From an uncultured Collinsella sp. (GTDB taxonomy: Bacteria; Actinomycetota; Coriobacteriia; Coriobacteriales; Coriobacteriaceae), in the NCBI GenBank assembly GCA_900551015.1, contig URUI01000103.1, positions 1 through 5,549 on the forward strand: a DNA stretch of 5,549 nt, given 5' to 3'. The notes beneath the pieces were generated by a model, which worked only from the letters and a program-made list of their open reading frames with translations, did not search any database and was not told where the DNA came from. A program made the position numbers and the translations under genes. How positions within the stretch are numbered: the stretch's first letter is position 1; every line of letters begins with the position of its first letter. Below, piece by piece: positions 5,415 through 5,549 of this stretch.

Positions 5415-5549
5415 TTACAGCTCCAGCGCGTCGGCGACTTCAGCAGCGCAGGCCAGGGCGTCGGCCATAGCGCTCACCACGAGCGAGCTGCCGTTGCGAG
5501 CGTCGCCGGCAACATACACCGGCGCGGCATCCGCGGCGACGCCGTCGAC
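5415..5549 (-). CDS. gltD: glutamate synthase small subunit (NADPH-type), C-terminal fragment
   Basis: Only the last 44 codons are in the window; the gene runs off the right edge in the minus orientation. The fragment VYVAGDARNGSSLVV (residues 11-25 of the fragment), followed by an Ala-rich final helix ending in ALEL, matches the C-terminus of GltD and related FAD-dependent NADPH oxidoreductases. There the GD...G.SLVV...A motif contributes to flavin binding. In full, GltD passes electrons from NADPH through FAD and iron-sulfur clusters to the large subunit, GltB, which makes glutamate from glutamine and 2-oxoglutarate. Related oxidoreductases (for example dihydropyrimidine dehydrogenase-like or NfnB-type proteins) share this end, so the symbol is likely but not certain from so short a piece. 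Confidence 0.75.
   Translation of the reverse strand, partial: VDGVAADAAPVYVAGDARNGSSLVVSAMADALACAAEVADALEL

Overview
The window looks like chromosomal DNA from a high-GC Gram-positive gut bacterium, most likely a Collinsella-type member of the Coriobacteriia (Actinomycetota). This rests on the GC-rich coding sequence, the actinobacterial style of the AbiEi/DUF559-type protein, and the small intergenic repeats carrying a GGGGAC core. The genus is an inference from memory, not a search.

Layout. The left end (78-970) carries two plus-strand genes: a 90-aa CsoR/FrmR-type metal- or thiol-responsive repressor, and a 157-aa two-helix membrane protein with a C-terminal zinc ribbon. A REP-like inverted repeat separates them, and a probably bidirectional terminator (992-1029) closes the block. 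All the remaining genes are on the minus strand. Read in their transcriptional order, they are the last 44 codons of a glutamate synthase small subunit (gltD, 5549-5415), an uncharacterised acidic 235-aa protein (5061-4354), a 356-aa AbiEi-like/DUF559-like putative nuclease (3993-2923), and a 456-aa metal-dependent amidohydrolase of the imidazolonepropionase/prolidase-like group (2433-1063).

The most striking feature is a pair of repeat arrays tightly bracketing the putative nuclease gene: array A at 2585-2881 and array B at 4020-4317. Each array has four 57-bp units. Every unit is a 16-bp arm, a loop of exactly 25 nt, and the inverted 16-bp arm. Units recur every 80 bp, with a single 81-bp step. 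The arms are strongly conserved, while loops and linkers diverge yet keep their length. The two arrays together with the nuclease-fold gene form a compact cassette between ordinary housekeeping-type genes. This is the best candidate in the window for an undescribed element or system. The sequence shows the architecture; its function (mobile cassette, RNA-based regulation, toxin-antitoxin or defence, or protein-binding array) is open.

The other genes do not form an obvious pathway. A second, unrelated intergenic repeat family with a GGGGAC core occurs at about 357-442 and 5357-5412, with weaker traces at 1036-1069 and 4341-4354. The 235-aa gene has a strong Shine-Dalgarno that could be masked by a complementary upstream segment.
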